53,470 nucleotides of DNA from Candidatus Azobacteroides sp. (lineage in GTDB: Bacteria; Bacteroidota; Bacteroidia; Bacteroidales; WRGA01), in NCBI GenBank assembly GCA_021201815.1, contig JAJQEC010000009.1, forward strand, positions 1 to 53,470, read 5' to 3'. A model generated the notes under the pieces. That model was not told the origin of the DNA, made no database searches, and saw only the letters and a program-made list of their open reading frames with translations. Positions 8,975 to 18,367 of the stretch are shown piece by piece. Both the position numbers and the translations under genes were made by a program. The stretch's first letter is position 1, and each line of letters opens with the position of its first letter.

Positions 8975-9589
8975 ATGAAAAAATTATCGGTTTTAACAGT
9001 AATTATGCTATTAGGGTTTAGCCTGTCATCGCATGCACAACTTGTAAAATTCGGATTAAGAGCAGGATTGAACGTAAATGATTTTTCATTAAGTTCTGAC
9101 CTTGTCAAGGCAAACAATATGGTCGGATTTCAGGTAGGACCTGTTGTAGATATTAATTTACTGGGATTCGGAGTAGAAGCCGGTGTATTATACAACCAAA
9201 AGGGTGCAAAAATAGAAGATGAAGAAACAGGAGAAAAAACAACATTCCGTAACAGTTACTTGGATATTCCTATTAATTTAAAATACAATGTCGGACTGAT
9301 GGGTGTAGGCTTATATGCTGCCGTAGGTCCATACTTTTCTTTTGCACTGGACGGAAAGAAGTTCGGTGATGCGATAGATGCTGTCGGTGATTTTACGTCC
9401 GGAGATATTGACAATTTTGATATTGGTCTGAATTTCGGGATCGGCGCAAAAGTTTCTAAAATCGGTGTGGGTGTACAATATGGATTAGGATTGAAAGAAG
9501 CGTATGAAATCCCCAAATCCGATGTTTCGTTAGAGTCTACAAAAGTAAAAAACCGTGGCTTTTCTGTCTTATTGACTTACTATTTCTGA
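8975..9589 (+). CDS. PorT-like outer-membrane beta-barrel protein
   Basis: The 204-residue protein starts with a signal peptide (MKKLSVLTVIMLLGFSLSSHAQ). It continues as short alternating amphipathic strands rich in Gly and aromatic residues, including KFGLRAGLNVNDFS, GFGVEAGVLYNQKG, MGVGLYAAVGPYFSFALDG and the terminal aromatic FSVLLTYYF. This is the outer_membrane_beta_barrel_2 (PorT-like) style, small eight-stranded barrels common in Bacteroidetes. The role is unknown. A clear hairpin terminator follows at 9620-9668, so it ends the transcription unit that begins with the DUF4831 gene. Confidence 0.85.
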   Translation: MKKLSVLTVIMLLGFSLSSHAQLVKFGLRAGLNVNDFSLSSDLVKANNMVGFQVGPVVDINLLGFGVEAGVLYNQKGAKIEDEETGEKTTFRNSYLDIPINLKYNVGLMGVGLYAAVGPYFSFALDGKKFGDAIDAVGDFTSGDIDNFDIGLNFGIGAKVSKIGVGVQYGLGLKEAYEIPKSDVSLESTKVKNRGFSVLLTYYF

Positions 9590-9619
9590 TATAGAAAATA
9601 ATTTTTTATCATACTAGCG

Positions 9620-9668
9620 ACAAAGGTCATAAAGGATGCATCGTTTTTCTTTGTGACCTTTGTTTTTA
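9620..9668 (+). terminator. Rho-independent terminator after the beta-barrel gene
   Basis: The arms acaaaggtcataaag (9620-9634) and ctttgtgacctttgt (9649-9663) pair over 15 positions with one mismatch and are followed by tttt. Confidence 0.75.
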
Positions 9669-9702
9669 TGCTATAGAAAAATAATTTTTGACCCGTTTTG
9701 AC

Positions 9703-10791
9703 ATGCAAACAATTCTACCGATAACAAAAGGAATATACCGCTATCTTCTGGTGACAGGACTCTGGTTTATGGCAACAGGAATATCTTATTCATCGGATAC
9801 GACCATTAAAATAGATGATTTCTCAGATAAATATTATGCCCTCCTGGAAATAGAATCCCGGGATGATTATTATTCCTACGGTACACTGTCCATGTACGAA
9901 AAGAGCACCGGGAAAGAGTTATTCCATACTCCTACCCTTATTCCCACCAGCGCTCTGGATGATATAAGATCCAATATCAAAGAACTCCCTTACGGAGAAC
10001 AAAGCATGATCATATATGAGGATTTTAATTTCGACAACATAAAAGACTTTGCAATCCGGGATGGAAATTATAGTTGCTATTCAGGCCCGTCTTATATTGT
10101 TTTCCTTGCAAAAGGAAATAACTTTGTAAAGGATGAAGATTTTACCGGGCTTGCACAGGATTATTGTGGCATGTTCCGGACCGACCTGGAAGCACAACGA
10201 ATCTATACCATGACAAAAAGCGGATGCTGCTGGCATCAGTACTCCGAATTCAGTGTGGAAAATAATAAACCCCGGCTGGAAAAAGAATTGTCAGTGGATG
10301 TCTCCAATCCTTTCTATATCTCCAGGGAAACAATAAAAATACGCAAAGGAGAAGAAATGGAAGAGGAAGAAGTACATTATCTCATACCGGAACATCTGGG
10401 AGAAGAGTCCGTATTGTTTACCTTTCTTATTCCCGGTAAAAAAAGAGAAAACGATAAAAGGATGTATCTTCTGTATGAAAATGATCATTTGCAGTACTTT
10501 TTCATAAAAGATGCATCAAATGAGATTGAGCTGCATTATCCGGATGCCCTCGCTTACGATAAAGGAGAATATATATGGGAATATGATCCGACACCGGACA
10601 AAACAGAAGAGGAAACAGGACTGGGATTTACCCGTCCGGGTGCAGCATACCGGATATATGAAACAGACCGGGAGGTGGGTATACGGGTCAAGGTAAATAA
10701 TAAAATGTATGATATAAAAGGAGATAAATTTACCCAGCAGGGAACACTCCGAAACCTGACGGAAAAGATCGGGGAATTGAAAAATAAATAA
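9703..10791 (+). CDS. Exported hypothetical protein, possibly XAC2610-related
   Basis: The preferred ATG at 9703 gives 362 residues; an upstream TTG at 9688 would give 367. The N-terminus contains a hydrophobic signal segment ending near ATGISYSSD. A region at about 105-165 reads YEDFNFDNIKDFAIRDG, then CYSGPSYIVF, and later a cysteine-rich SGCCWHQYSEF. This combination of an FNFD-type acidic loop and paired Cys recalls XAC2610-related exported proteins. The call rests on motif memory only. The C-terminal half is rich in charged residues and beta-strand-like segments. It lies 12 bases upstream of another uncharacterised exported protein of near equal length, so they likely form an operon. Confidence 0.7.
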   Translation: MQTILPITKGIYRYLLVTGLWFMATGISYSSDTTIKIDDFSDKYYALLEIESRDDYYSYGTLSMYEKSTGKELFHTPTLIPTSALDDIRSNIKELPYGEQSMIIYEDFNFDNIKDFAIRDGNYSCYSGPSYIVFLAKGNNFVKDEDFTGLAQDYCGMFRTDLEAQRIYTMTKSGCCWHQYSEFSVENNKPRLEKELSVDVSNPFYISRETIKIRKGEEMEEEEVHYLIPEHLGEESVLFTFLIPGKKRENDKRMYLLYENDHLQYFFIKDASNEIELHYPDALAYDKGEYIWEYDPTPDKTEEETGLGFTRPGAAYRIYETDREVGIRVKVNNKMYDIKGDKFTQQGTLRNLTEKIGELKNK

Positions 10792-10803
10792 CTGAACCAG
10801 ATA

Positions 10804-11907
10804 ATGAAGCTCTCTTTATTGACATATATCATCGGCATTTTCTTTATTCTTCCCCTCTTTGTTTTTCCTCAGGATGGTCCCTGGTTCGGCTTTGCTGTTC
10901 CGGATGAAGAGGAAGGCGCATTCAGTGATTTTAAAATCGGATTTAAAGACAGCCTGGGGAATGTTATGATTCCTCCCACTTTCAGTATATTTACTTCCTC
11001 CGGACGGTTTGACGATATTATTGCGGTTACCCGGAAAACAGGAAATAAACTGGACAAATACTATTTATTAAAAGACGGAAGGGTCATCGGACGGGATAGT
11101 GTATATCTGTCTGATATGGCAACAGACTGTGAAAGCGAAGGGTTTATCCGCTTTTCCGATCCGGAAACAGGCAGGCATGGTATGTTCAACAGGCATGGAG
11201 AAGTGGTCATTCCGGCAGAATATGCCCTTATGCCGGTAAGGAACAGCCTGGTAGTAGCCTTAACAGAACCGGAAAAAGAGTATTGGGATAATCACCATGA
11301 AGACGGATGTAATCATTGGAGTTGGAAGGGAACCAGGACAGTCCTGATGGACACAACCGGGAAAATACTGATAGAAGATTTCGACATAGAGGAGGAAGTT
11401 TGTCTTTATTCATTAAAAATTACGGAAGAACCATCTGATAAGGAATGGATTATTTCCTACCCGGGCACGAATGGGAAATACTATTCTTTCGTTTCTCCGG
11501 AAAAATATTTCCGTCATGTATTCCTTCCTGCCTTTCTGGCTGATCTTTCCCAGCAAACACTCATTGAAAATACCCATGCACATGCTTTTTATTTTACGGC
11601 TCCCTATCCTGAGGGTGAATGGCAGACCTTATCTGCCCATGAATTTATAAACCGCCATTATCCGGCAATGAAACCCCGGTTGGAAAAATTAACAGAAGAC
11701 TCTTCAGCATATTCCGTTTCCTTGCAACGGGTAAACTTTTTTCCTGAAGAATGGATACACAAACATCCGGACTACTTTGATAACTGCGGAGATTTACAGG
11801 CTCGTTATCCGGTCATTCAACTCCGGTGTAAATATGGCCAGGAATATAATAGTTATACATTTATCAATACAAAAGAAGGTTTTAAATTACTAAGTATTAA
11901 TATATAG
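10804..11907 (+). CDS. Exported protein with WG-repeat-like segments
   Basis: The 367-residue protein has a signal peptide (MKLSLLTYIIGIFFILPLFVFPQ). The N-terminal half has segments of the WG-repeat type, in which a strand pair around G.(F/M)(D/N)..G is followed by VIP: FKDSLGNVMIPP and RHGMFNRHGEVVIPAEY. The C-terminal half (about 235-367) is not recognised. The function of this family is unknown. It follows the XAC2610-like gene by 12 bases and is the last gene before a GC-rich repeat region. It ends with TAG. A surface or periplasmic location is inferred from the signal peptide. Confidence 0.75.
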   Translation: MKLSLLTYIIGIFFILPLFVFPQDGPWFGFAVPDEEEGAFSDFKIGFKDSLGNVMIPPTFSIFTSSGRFDDIIAVTRKTGNKLDKYYLLKDGRVIGRDSVYLSDMATDCESEGFIRFSDPETGRHGMFNRHGEVVIPAEYALMPVRNSLVVALTEPEKEYWDNHHEDGCNHWSWKGTRTVLMDTTGKILIEDFDIEEEVCLYSLKITEEPSDKEWIISYPGTNGKYYSFVSPEKYFRHVFLPAFLADLSQQTLIENTHAHAFYFTAPYPEGEWQTLSAHEFINRHYPAMKPRLEKLTEDSSAYSVSLQRVNFFPEEWIHKHPDYFDNCGDLQARYPVIQLRCKYGQEYNSYTFINTKEGFKLLSINI

Positions 11908-12420
11908 AGAATTTTCTTTTATTTTATATAGTGGTATAAACAGGCCGGAAGGCTTCCATTTTTTTATTTTCTCTGGCAGTCCTTTCTTTCCTCTCCTGTA
12001 GGTATTCTTTCTCACGCTATCATCCACCCACCAGACCACGTATTGGTCACAGCTTCGTAGTCCCGGGTAAACCCGGGATGAGCAGAATTCCCCTGTACCA
12101 GCAGGCTGATAGGAGTGCCGCAAGGATGGATTATCCGGCACTCCTACAGAGGGCTGGCCCAGGGGAGGATTTTCGTAGCCCAGGGTTCACACCCGGGGCT
12201 ACGCAACTGCCACTGCGCAGCAGTGGAGAAGAGATGCTCTTCCGGGTATGGATTTGAAAAAAGGCTATTTTCCTTACCTTGATTATATGGGGCATCCCCT
12301 GGCAGAGTATCCATCTAATCCCCAGAAAGTTCATCTATACAAATAATAAGTAAAAAACACAAAAATTAAAACCGGATGCCACTGTCTCTCCGGATTTATA
12401 ATCCGGAGAGAGTGAATAGC
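11908..12420. repeat. GC-rich REP-like hairpin region
   Basis: About 500 bases without a credible gene, clearly richer in G and C than the flanks. It holds several palindromes: tcccgggtaaacccggga (12061-12078); arms aggagtgccg/cggcactcct (12111-12145); cgtagcccagggt facing acccggggctacg (12174-12203); and tctctccggat/atccggagaga (12385-12411). Two minus-strand open frames cross it but have unusual composition and no family resemblance, so they are not called. The hairpins fit bacterial REP/MITE-type intergenic repeats. Confidence 0.55.
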
Positions 12421-12423
12421 AAA

Positions 12424-12466
12424 TAAAAAACCCTGTATCCGGAATAACATAATGGGTACAGGGGTT
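12424..12466 (-). terminator. Terminator downstream of the Na/Pi cotransporter gene
   Basis: The arms aaccctgtatcc (12429-12440) and gggtacaggggtt (12454-12466) pair with a small bulge. On the minus strand the stem is followed by a run of T (plus-strand a's at 12424-12430). Confidence 0.65.
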
Positions 12467-12486
12467 GTTACGACTATCTTTCCTGG

Positions 12487-14304
12487 TTAATTATTATGTG
12501 TCTTAAAAGAATTCTTAAAACAATATGCCTGTACCACATTCACAATGTAATCCCCCATCTTTTCACATTCGGTAATGAAATCCATATAAAAGACACCTTC
12601 CTGATAATCATATTTCTGAGCATTTACATTTTCTATATTCTGTTCTTTTAATTGGTCTCTTAACGCATTTATTTCATTTTCCAGATTGAAGGTCTGATTA
12701 GCATCCGCTTCTGTCGGTTCATTCAGTTTAAGAACTTCAATCATGCGATCGAGTGCTTTGTGGATATAAGAAATCATATGTTCAATATTTTCATTCAGTT
12801 CTTCAGGAAAAACGGCCTTGCCTTCATTTCTGCGTTTGATGGTCCGTGCCATATTATAAAGAGAATCGGCCACACTTTCTATTTCCGTAACAGCCCTTAA
12901 AATATTGCGGATGACTTCTTTACTATCATTACTCAGGCGACCTTCCGAAACTTTATTCAGATAATTGGCAATCTCTATTTCCATCCGGTCAGAGATATTC
13001 TCATACTTTTCAATCCGGCCATAAAGTTTTAGAAAATCACCATTATCCTTCATTTTATTCAGGTCCTCTACCATGATAAGCATTCGCTTCATGCGCTCTG
13101 CATAAATCACGACTTCGCTTTTTGCCTGAAGAATAGATAGTTCAGCCGTTGAAAGCATTCCGGAAGAAATAAACTTAAGCTGGAATTCTTCGTCGCTTGT
13201 TTTTTGTTTAATCAGCTTCGTACAAATCTTCACATACACATTTACAAACCAGATCATGATTAATACATTTATTATATTAAACATGGTATGAAATAAAGAA
13301 AGTCCGAATGAAGTAGCCTGTTGCATGGAAGCAAGCTGAGACCTTAGGGCAATCAATGAAGGATCGGTTAAAGTTTCTCTTCCCGAAATAAGAGAAATAG
13401 TCTCCGGATCAAGACCTGAAAGGAATGTATAAATAGCATTCGGGTCTCCGGGTCCGTAATGAATTATAATCCATGATACCATATTTATAAAAGGATAAAA
13501 GAGTATGGTCATCCATAATACCCCGAACACATTAAACATCATGTGTGCTAATGCTGCACGACGTGCCGAATAGTTGGCCGAAAGCGCCGCAAGATTCGCC
13601 GTAACCGTCGTACCGATATTTTCTCCTAATACCATTGCCGCAGCAATCTCAAACGAAATCCACCCCTGGCTGCACATAATCAATGTAATTGCAACCGTAG
13701 CACTGGAAGACTGAACGATAATCGTTAAAATACTGCCGACTAATAAAAATAGTAACATGGAAGCATATCCCATGTCGGTATATTTCTGTAAGAATGCCAG
13801 AATCTGAGGATTGCTCTGAATATCCGGCACGGAGTTTTTCAGGAAATCAAGCCCCATAAATAAGAATGCAAAACCAATGATAAATTCTCCCCAATATTTA
13901 TTTTTTCCTTTCGAAGAAAATAAAAAGGGCAATGCAACCCCTATTAAAGGCAATGCAAAGTCACTGATATTTACACTAAAACCAAAAATAGAAATCACCC
14001 AAGCCGTAACGGTAGTACCGACATTGGCACCCATAATTACACTGATAGACTGAGCTAAAGAAAGTAATCCGGCGTTTACAAAACTGACAACCATGACAGT
14101 GGTAGCAGAAGAAGATTGGACTAAGGCAGTGACCATAATTCCGGTAAGAATGCCGGTGAAACGGTTGGTTGTCATTGCAGAAAGGATGTTGCGTAATTTA
14201 TCTCCTGCAATTTTCTGTAGTCCCTCACTCATCACTTTCATTCCATAAAGGAACAAGCCGAGTGAACCGATCAGTTTCAAGAAATCAAAAAAGGAATAAT
14301 CCAT
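12487..14304 (-). CDS. Na/Pi cotransporter family protein (NptA/YjbB-like) with PhoU-like domain
   Basis: The 605-residue protein has an N-terminal membrane part with the duplicated Na/Pi signature. The first copy is QSSSATTVMVVSFVNAGLL with GANVGTTVTAW; the second is QSSSATVAITLIM with GENIGTTVTANLAAL. The C-terminal 200 or so residues are hydrophilic and helical, like PhoU, with repeated IESVADSLYNMART and CEKMGDYIVNVVQAY segments. The family moves phosphate with sodium, often as an exporter in bacteria, in the inner membrane. The length and both repeats are normal. It is monocistronic: a terminator lies just downstream and a 356-base gap separates it from divergent cysS. Confidence 0.93.
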   Translation of the reverse strand: MDYSFFDFLKLIGSLGLFLYGMKVMSEGLQKIAGDKLRNILSAMTTNRFTGILTGIMVTALVQSSSATTVMVVSFVNAGLLSLAQSISVIMGANVGTTVTAWVISIFGFSVNISDFALPLIGVALPFLFSSKGKNKYWGEFIIGFAFLFMGLDFLKNSVPDIQSNPQILAFLQKYTDMGYASMLLFLLVGSILTIIVQSSSATVAITLIMCSQGWISFEIAAAMVLGENIGTTVTANLAALSANYSARRAALAHMMFNVFGVLWMTILFYPFINMVSWIIIHYGPGDPNAIYTFLSGLDPETISLISGRETLTDPSLIALRSQLASMQQATSFGLSLFHTMFNIINVLIMIWFVNVYVKICTKLIKQKTSDEEFQLKFISSGMLSTAELSILQAKSEVVIYAERMKRMLIMVEDLNKMKDNGDFLKLYGRIEKYENISDRMEIEIANYLNKVSEGRLSNDSKEVIRNILRAVTEIESVADSLYNMARTIKRRNEGKAVFPEELNENIEHMISYIHKALDRMIEVLKLNEPTEADANQTFNLENEINALRDQLKEQNIENVNAQKYDYQEGVFYMDFITECEKMGDYIVNVVQAYCFKNSFKTHNN

Positions 14305-14660
14305 GTGTTGATGAATAAAAATTTGCGTGGCGAAAATAAGTTATTTATTTGATTTTATTTACAATAATTATGACATTTTTATTACGAAAGAAGTTTAATA
14401 TTTTAAATATCAGTCGAATAGTTAATCATCACTCTGTCATCCACTTACTTTTTAACACATTTATTAAAAAATAACACTCATATCAACTGTTTGTATCCAT
14501 GACACCATTTAAAAAAGAAAACAAAATGGAAGTTTAATTTAACCGGAAGGCAAAAAATAATTTTTTATAAAAACTTTATTTGTTCACTATTTTTCAGTGC
14601 ATTGATAGAGGAGGAATCAGATTTTTTTTACTATCTTTGTTTGCTTTAAATGAAAATAGA
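14305..14660. promoter_or_regulatory. Intergenic region between Na/Pi transporter and cysS
   Basis: AT-rich and without a gene. The cysS promoter element lies at its right end (14632-14639). On the minus strand TATTTTCG, about 30 bases from the transporter start, is a seven-of-eight match to the -7 consensus. Nothing else was recognised. Confidence 0.4.
14632..14639 (+). promoter_or_regulatory. Putative -7 element for cysS
   Basis: TATCTTTG matches TAnnTTTG exactly, 22 bases upstream of the ATG at 14661. It falls inside the longer open frame that begins with TTG at 14580 and so argues against that start. Confidence 0.6.
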
Positions 14661-16145
14661 ATGAAAGATAATAATCTGTTTATTTATAATACATTAACCA
14701 GAAAAAAAGAACTTTTTGTACCCATCCATCCGCCTCATGTAGGCATGTATGTTTGTGGCTCTACTGTATATGGTGATGCTCATTTAGGGCATGCAAGGCC
14801 TGCCATCACCTTTGATACATTATTTCGGTATCTGAAATATTGTGGTTATAAAGTCAGGTATGTACGCAATATTACTGATGTGGGGCATCTGGAAAATGAT
14901 GCTGACCAAGGAGAAGATAAAATTGCAAAAAAAGCACGGCTGGAAAAGCTGGAGCCAATGGAAGTTGTTCAATATTACCTGAACCGTTACCATCAGGCCA
15001 TGGAAGCTTTAAATGTCCTTCCTCCCAGTATCGAACCACATGCGTCCGGACATATTATTGAACAGATTGAATTTATCAAAGCTATTCAGAAACATGGTTT
15101 TGCGTATGAAAGTGAAGGATCTGTCTATTTTGATGTGGAAAAATATAATCAATCTCATAAATATGGAATTCTTTCGGGAAGAAATATAGAGGATATGATT
15201 AATAATACCCGCCAGTTGGCTGGTCAGGAAGAAAAGAAAAACGGCGTGGATTTTGCTTTGTGGAAGAAAGCTTCTCCGGAACATATCATGAAATGGCCTT
15301 CTCCATGGAGTGAAGGTTTTCCGGGATGGCATCTTGAGTGTTCTGCTATGGGGACGAAATACCTGGGAGAAGAATTTGATATTCACGGAGGTGGGATGGA
15401 TCTTTTATTCCCGCATCATGAATGTGAAATAGCCCAATCCGTAGCTGCATTAGGAAAAGAAACAGTCCGTTATTGGATGCATAATAATATGATCACTATT
15501 AACGGTCAGAAGATGGGTAAGTCTTTAGGTAATTTTATTACACTGGAAGAATTATTCACAGGAACTCATCCATTGCTGGGGCAGGCTTATAGTCCTATGA
15601 CAATCCGTTTTTTTATCTTACAGGCTCATTACAGAAGTACGTTGGATTTCAGCAATGAAGCATTAATTGCATCTGAAAAAGGATTAAGCCGTATATTAGA
15701 TGCAGCAGCACACCTGAAAAAGATTACTGCAGGAGAAAAAACAACGGTAGCAGGTATTTCCGGCTTAAAGCAAAAGTGTATAGAAGCAATGAATGACGAC
15801 CTGAATACACCTACTGTTATTGCTCATCTATTTGATGCCGTACGTGCCATTAATTCCGTGTTAGCCGGAAGTGAAAGTATTTCTGCCGAAGACCTTAGTG
15901 AACTGAACGATGTTTTTGAGGTGTTCTTAACGGATATTCTGGGAATAAAAGCCGGAAATAATATGACGGGATCCGCACAGGAGAATGAAGCTTATAAGAA
16001 AGCGGTAGATTTATTATTATCTATCCGCCAGGAGGCGAAGCAAAAAAAAGACTGGACAACTTCCGATCATATCCGGAATCAGTTAACGGCCTTTGGTTTT
16101 GAAATAAAAGACACAAAAGATGGCTTTGCCTGGAAACTGGACTAA
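14661..16145 (+). CDS. cysS: Cysteinyl-tRNA synthetase
   Basis: The 494-residue enzyme charges tRNA-Cys. [20 protein letters not shown] carries the zinc Cys and the HIGH-type motif (here HLGH). WHLECSAM and [18 protein letters not shown] supply the further zinc ligands, and KMGKSLGNF is the KMSKS-type loop (here KMGKS). A C-terminal helical anticodon-binding region follows. The ATG at 14661 was chosen over a TTG at 14580 because a promoter lies between them and alignment to known CysRS proteins should start near [17 protein letters not shown]. The dCMP deaminase gene follows after 33 bases, and a transcription unit through to the folate gene is plausible. Confidence 0.96.
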   Translation: MKDNNLFIYNTLTRKKELFVPIHPPHVGMYVCGSTVYGDAHLGHARPAITFDTLFRYLKYCGYKVRYVRNITDVGHLENDADQGEDKIAKKARLEKLEPMEVVQYYLNRYHQAMEALNVLPPSIEPHASGHIIEQIEFIKAIQKHGFAYESEGSVYFDVEKYNQSHKYGILSGRNIEDMINNTRQLAGQEEKKNGVDFALWKKASPEHIMKWPSPWSEGFPGWHLECSAMGTKYLGEEFDIHGGGMDLLFPHHECEIAQSVAALGKETVRYWMHNNMITINGQKMGKSLGNFITLEELFTGTHPLLGQAYSPMTIRFFILQAHYRSTLDFSNEALIASEKGLSRILDAAAHLKKITAGEKTTVAGISGLKQKCIEAMNDDLNTPTVIAHLFDAVRAINSVLAGSESISAEDLSELNDVFEVFLTDILGIKAGNNMTGSAQENEAYKKAVDLLLSIRQEAKQKKDWTTSDHIRNQLTAFGFEIKDTKDGFAWKLD

Positions 16146-16178
16146 TTGAATTCTGCTTTTTAAGAATATTATCATAGA

Positions 16179-16613
16179 ATGGAAAAGGGCAAAAGTGAAG
16201 AAAAACAGTTGGCATTGGATAAGCGTTATATTCGTATGGCAAAAATATGGGCGGAAAATTCATATTGTACACGGCGTCAGGTAGGGGCTTTACTGGTAAA
16301 AGGGAAAATGATTATTTCCGATGGATATAATGGTACACCTGCCGGTTTTGAAAATATCTGCGAAGATAACAACAATTTGACAAAGCCGTATGTATTACAT
16401 GCCGAAGCAAATGCCATCACAAAAGTAGCCCGTTCCAATAACAGCAGTGAAGGCGCAACTTTATATGTTACTTCTTCACCTTGTATAGAATGTGCCAAAC
16501 TAATCATCCAATCCGGTATCAAACGGGTCGTTTATTCGGAGAAATACCGCCTGGAAGATGGTGTTTTATTATTAAAAAGAGCAAATATTAAAGTTGATTT
16601 TATAGAAGGATAA
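16179..16613 (+). CDS. dCMP deaminase family protein (ComEB-like)
   Basis: The 144-residue zinc deaminase shows HAEANAITKVARS (zinc His and catalytic Glu) and TSSPCIECAKLIIQSG (the PCxxC zinc pair). These are the two signatures of the cytidine/deoxycytidylate deaminase superfamily. The N-terminal CTRRQVGALLVK and SDGYNGTPAGFEN segments are those of dCMP deaminases that feed dUMP to thymidylate synthesis. The product is cytosolic. The same order of dCMP deaminase, S41 protease and 5-formyl-THF cyclo-ligase is familiar from other Bacteroidales (from memory). The start is the first ATG after cysS, 33 bases from its stop. Confidence 0.93.
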   Translation: MEKGKSEEKQLALDKRYIRMAKIWAENSYCTRRQVGALLVKGKMIISDGYNGTPAGFENICEDNNNLTKPYVLHAEANAITKVARSNNSSEGATLYVTSSPCIECAKLIIQSGIKRVVYSEKYRLEDGVLLLKRANIKVDFIEG

Positions 16614-16658
16614 CAGCATTCCTTCCTGAAAGCTTATAAATTATTCGTTTTATAAAGA

Positions 16659-18284
16659 ATGAAAAACAATTCTTCATTACGTATTCTTTTCTTACTGATC
16701 GGAATTATTTTTGGTGTCATATTGGGTGCAAACTGGTATCGTCTGCCTGTTGGCAAACTCAAAAATGTATTTCCGGGAGATAAAATAAATTCTATCCTTT
16801 ACCTTATCGATAAACAATATGTCGATACTGTAGATACGAAAAATCTGGTAGAAACGGCTATTCCGGAAATATTGAAAGGTCTGGATCCTCATTCCGTATA
16901 TATTCCGGCTGAATATTTCCAGGATGTCAGCAATGAACTGGAAGGGCATTTCAGTGGTATCGGAGTGCAGTTTACCATTCAAAATGATACGATCAATGTC
17001 GTAAGTGTAATTGGTGGAGGACCTTCCGAAAAAGTAGGAATCCAGACCGGCGACCGCATTGTGGAAGTAAATGATACTGTCTTCGTCGGAAGCGAAATTA
17101 CAAACGAAAAAGTAATGCGTAAACTCCGCGGACCTAAAAAGTCAATTGTAAAAGTAGGAATAAAAAGAAATTCCTCCGAAAAACTTTTAACTTTTGAAAT
17201 AACACGTGATGATATACCGGTAAATAGTGTTGAAGCTGCTTATCCCGTCTCAGAAGGAATCGGTTATATAAGAATCCGACAATTCGGACGCACCACGTAT
17301 CAGGAATTTATGGAAGCAATTATCCGTCTATCACAAAAAGAAAAATGCAACAAACTGATTATCGACCTAAGGGAAAACAGTGGAGGTTACCTGGAAACTG
17401 CCATTGCGATGGTTAACGAATTTTTATCTTCCGGAGAAACAATTGTATATACACAGGGAAAAGCATATAAGAAAGAAGGAGTTTCTGCAGACGGATTCGG
17501 TTCGTGCCAGAAAATGCCTGTGATTGTATTAACCGATGAATTCTCGGCTTCTGCCAGTGAGATTTTTGCCGGAGCCATTCAGGATAATGACCGGGGGCTC
17601 ATTATCGGAAGAAGAACATTCGGAAAAGGATTGGTACAACAGCAGATTGAACTGGCTGACGGTTCGGCAATCCGGTTAACCGTAGCCCGTTACTACACTC
17701 CCTCCGGAAGAAGTATTCAAAAACCTTATGAGAATGGTTCCGGGAATTCTTATGAAATGGATATTATCAACCGTTATAAAAACGGAGAATTTGACTCACA
17801 GGATAGCATTAAATTAGACCAGTCACTCATATATACCACCCGTTTGGGCAGAACAGTATATGGGGGCGGTGGAATTATGCCGGATATATTTGTACCAAGA
17901 GATACCATAGGATATATGTCCTATTTCCATAGTCTGATAAATGAAGGAATTATTTATCAGTTTGCTTTCCAATATACGGACAAACATAGAGAAACTTTCA
18001 GCAAAATCAAGGATTACAAAAAGTTATTATCGTATCTGGAAAGAAACCCGTATTTATTTGAAGAACTTATTTCTTTTGCTGAGAAAAAAGGGATTAAAAG
18101 ACGTCCGGTATTGATAAACACGTCCGAAGCAATTATCAAAAACCAGCTATATGCTTATATAATAAGAAATCAATTCGGAGATGAAGGATTTTATCCGGTA
18201 TTTTTAAGAAGGGATAAAACTATTGCACGGGCTATTGAAGAAATGAATTCCGGTGAAGACTTTCCTCCAGGAGCCCCTTTCTAA
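16659..18284 (+). CDS. S41 family C-terminal processing peptidase
   Basis: The 541-residue protease starts with a signal anchor (about residues 8-27). A PDZ domain follows (about 95-180), then the S41 catalytic core with DEFSASASEIFAGAIQDNDR (nucleophile Ser) and GRRTFGKGLVQQ (general-base Lys). These enzymes cleave periplasmic or envelope proteins from the C-terminus. The C-terminal 120 residues form a helical extension seen in Bacteroidetes CTPs. It lies 45 bases after the dCMP deaminase and 83 before the cyclo-ligase, with a possible weak terminator hairpin in the second gap. Confidence 0.93.
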   Translation: MKNNSSLRILFLLIGIIFGVILGANWYRLPVGKLKNVFPGDKINSILYLIDKQYVDTVDTKNLVETAIPEILKGLDPHSVYIPAEYFQDVSNELEGHFSGIGVQFTIQNDTINVVSVIGGGPSEKVGIQTGDRIVEVNDTVFVGSEITNEKVMRKLRGPKKSIVKVGIKRNSSEKLLTFEITRDDIPVNSVEAAYPVSEGIGYIRIRQFGRTTYQEFMEAIIRLSQKEKCNKLIIDLRENSGGYLETAIAMVNEFLSSGETIVYTQGKAYKKEGVSADGFGSCQKMPVIVLTDEFSASASEIFAGAIQDNDRGLIIGRRTFGKGLVQQQIELADGSAIRLTVARYYTPSGRSIQKPYENGSGNSYEMDIINRYKNGEFDSQDSIKLDQSLIYTTRLGRTVYGGGGIMPDIFVPRDTIGYMSYFHSLINEGIIYQFAFQYTDKHRETFSKIKDYKKLLSYLERNPYLFEELISFAEKKGIKRRPVLINTSEAIIKNQLYAYIIRNQFGDEGFYPVFLRRDKTIARAIEEMNSGEDFPPGAPF

Positions 18285-18302
18285 TTAAAGAATAAGAACA
18301 AA

Positions 18303-18358
18303 GAGCTAAGGGTAGATGAGGATAGGATATCCGGCATTTAACTCTTAGCTTATTTTTT
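18303..18358 (+). terminator. Weak putative terminator after the S41 peptidase
   Basis: agctaag near 18306 and cttagct near 18345 can pair across a long loop, followed by tatttttt. The stem is only seven pairs, so this is uncertain. Confidence 0.35.
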
Positions 18359-18367
18359 ACCTAAAGC

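Noticed and set aside
11890..12334. Two minus-strand open frames of 83 and 67 codons
   Set aside because: They cross the palindromic GC-rich region, have odd composition and no family resemblance. Treated as chance frames in repeat DNA.
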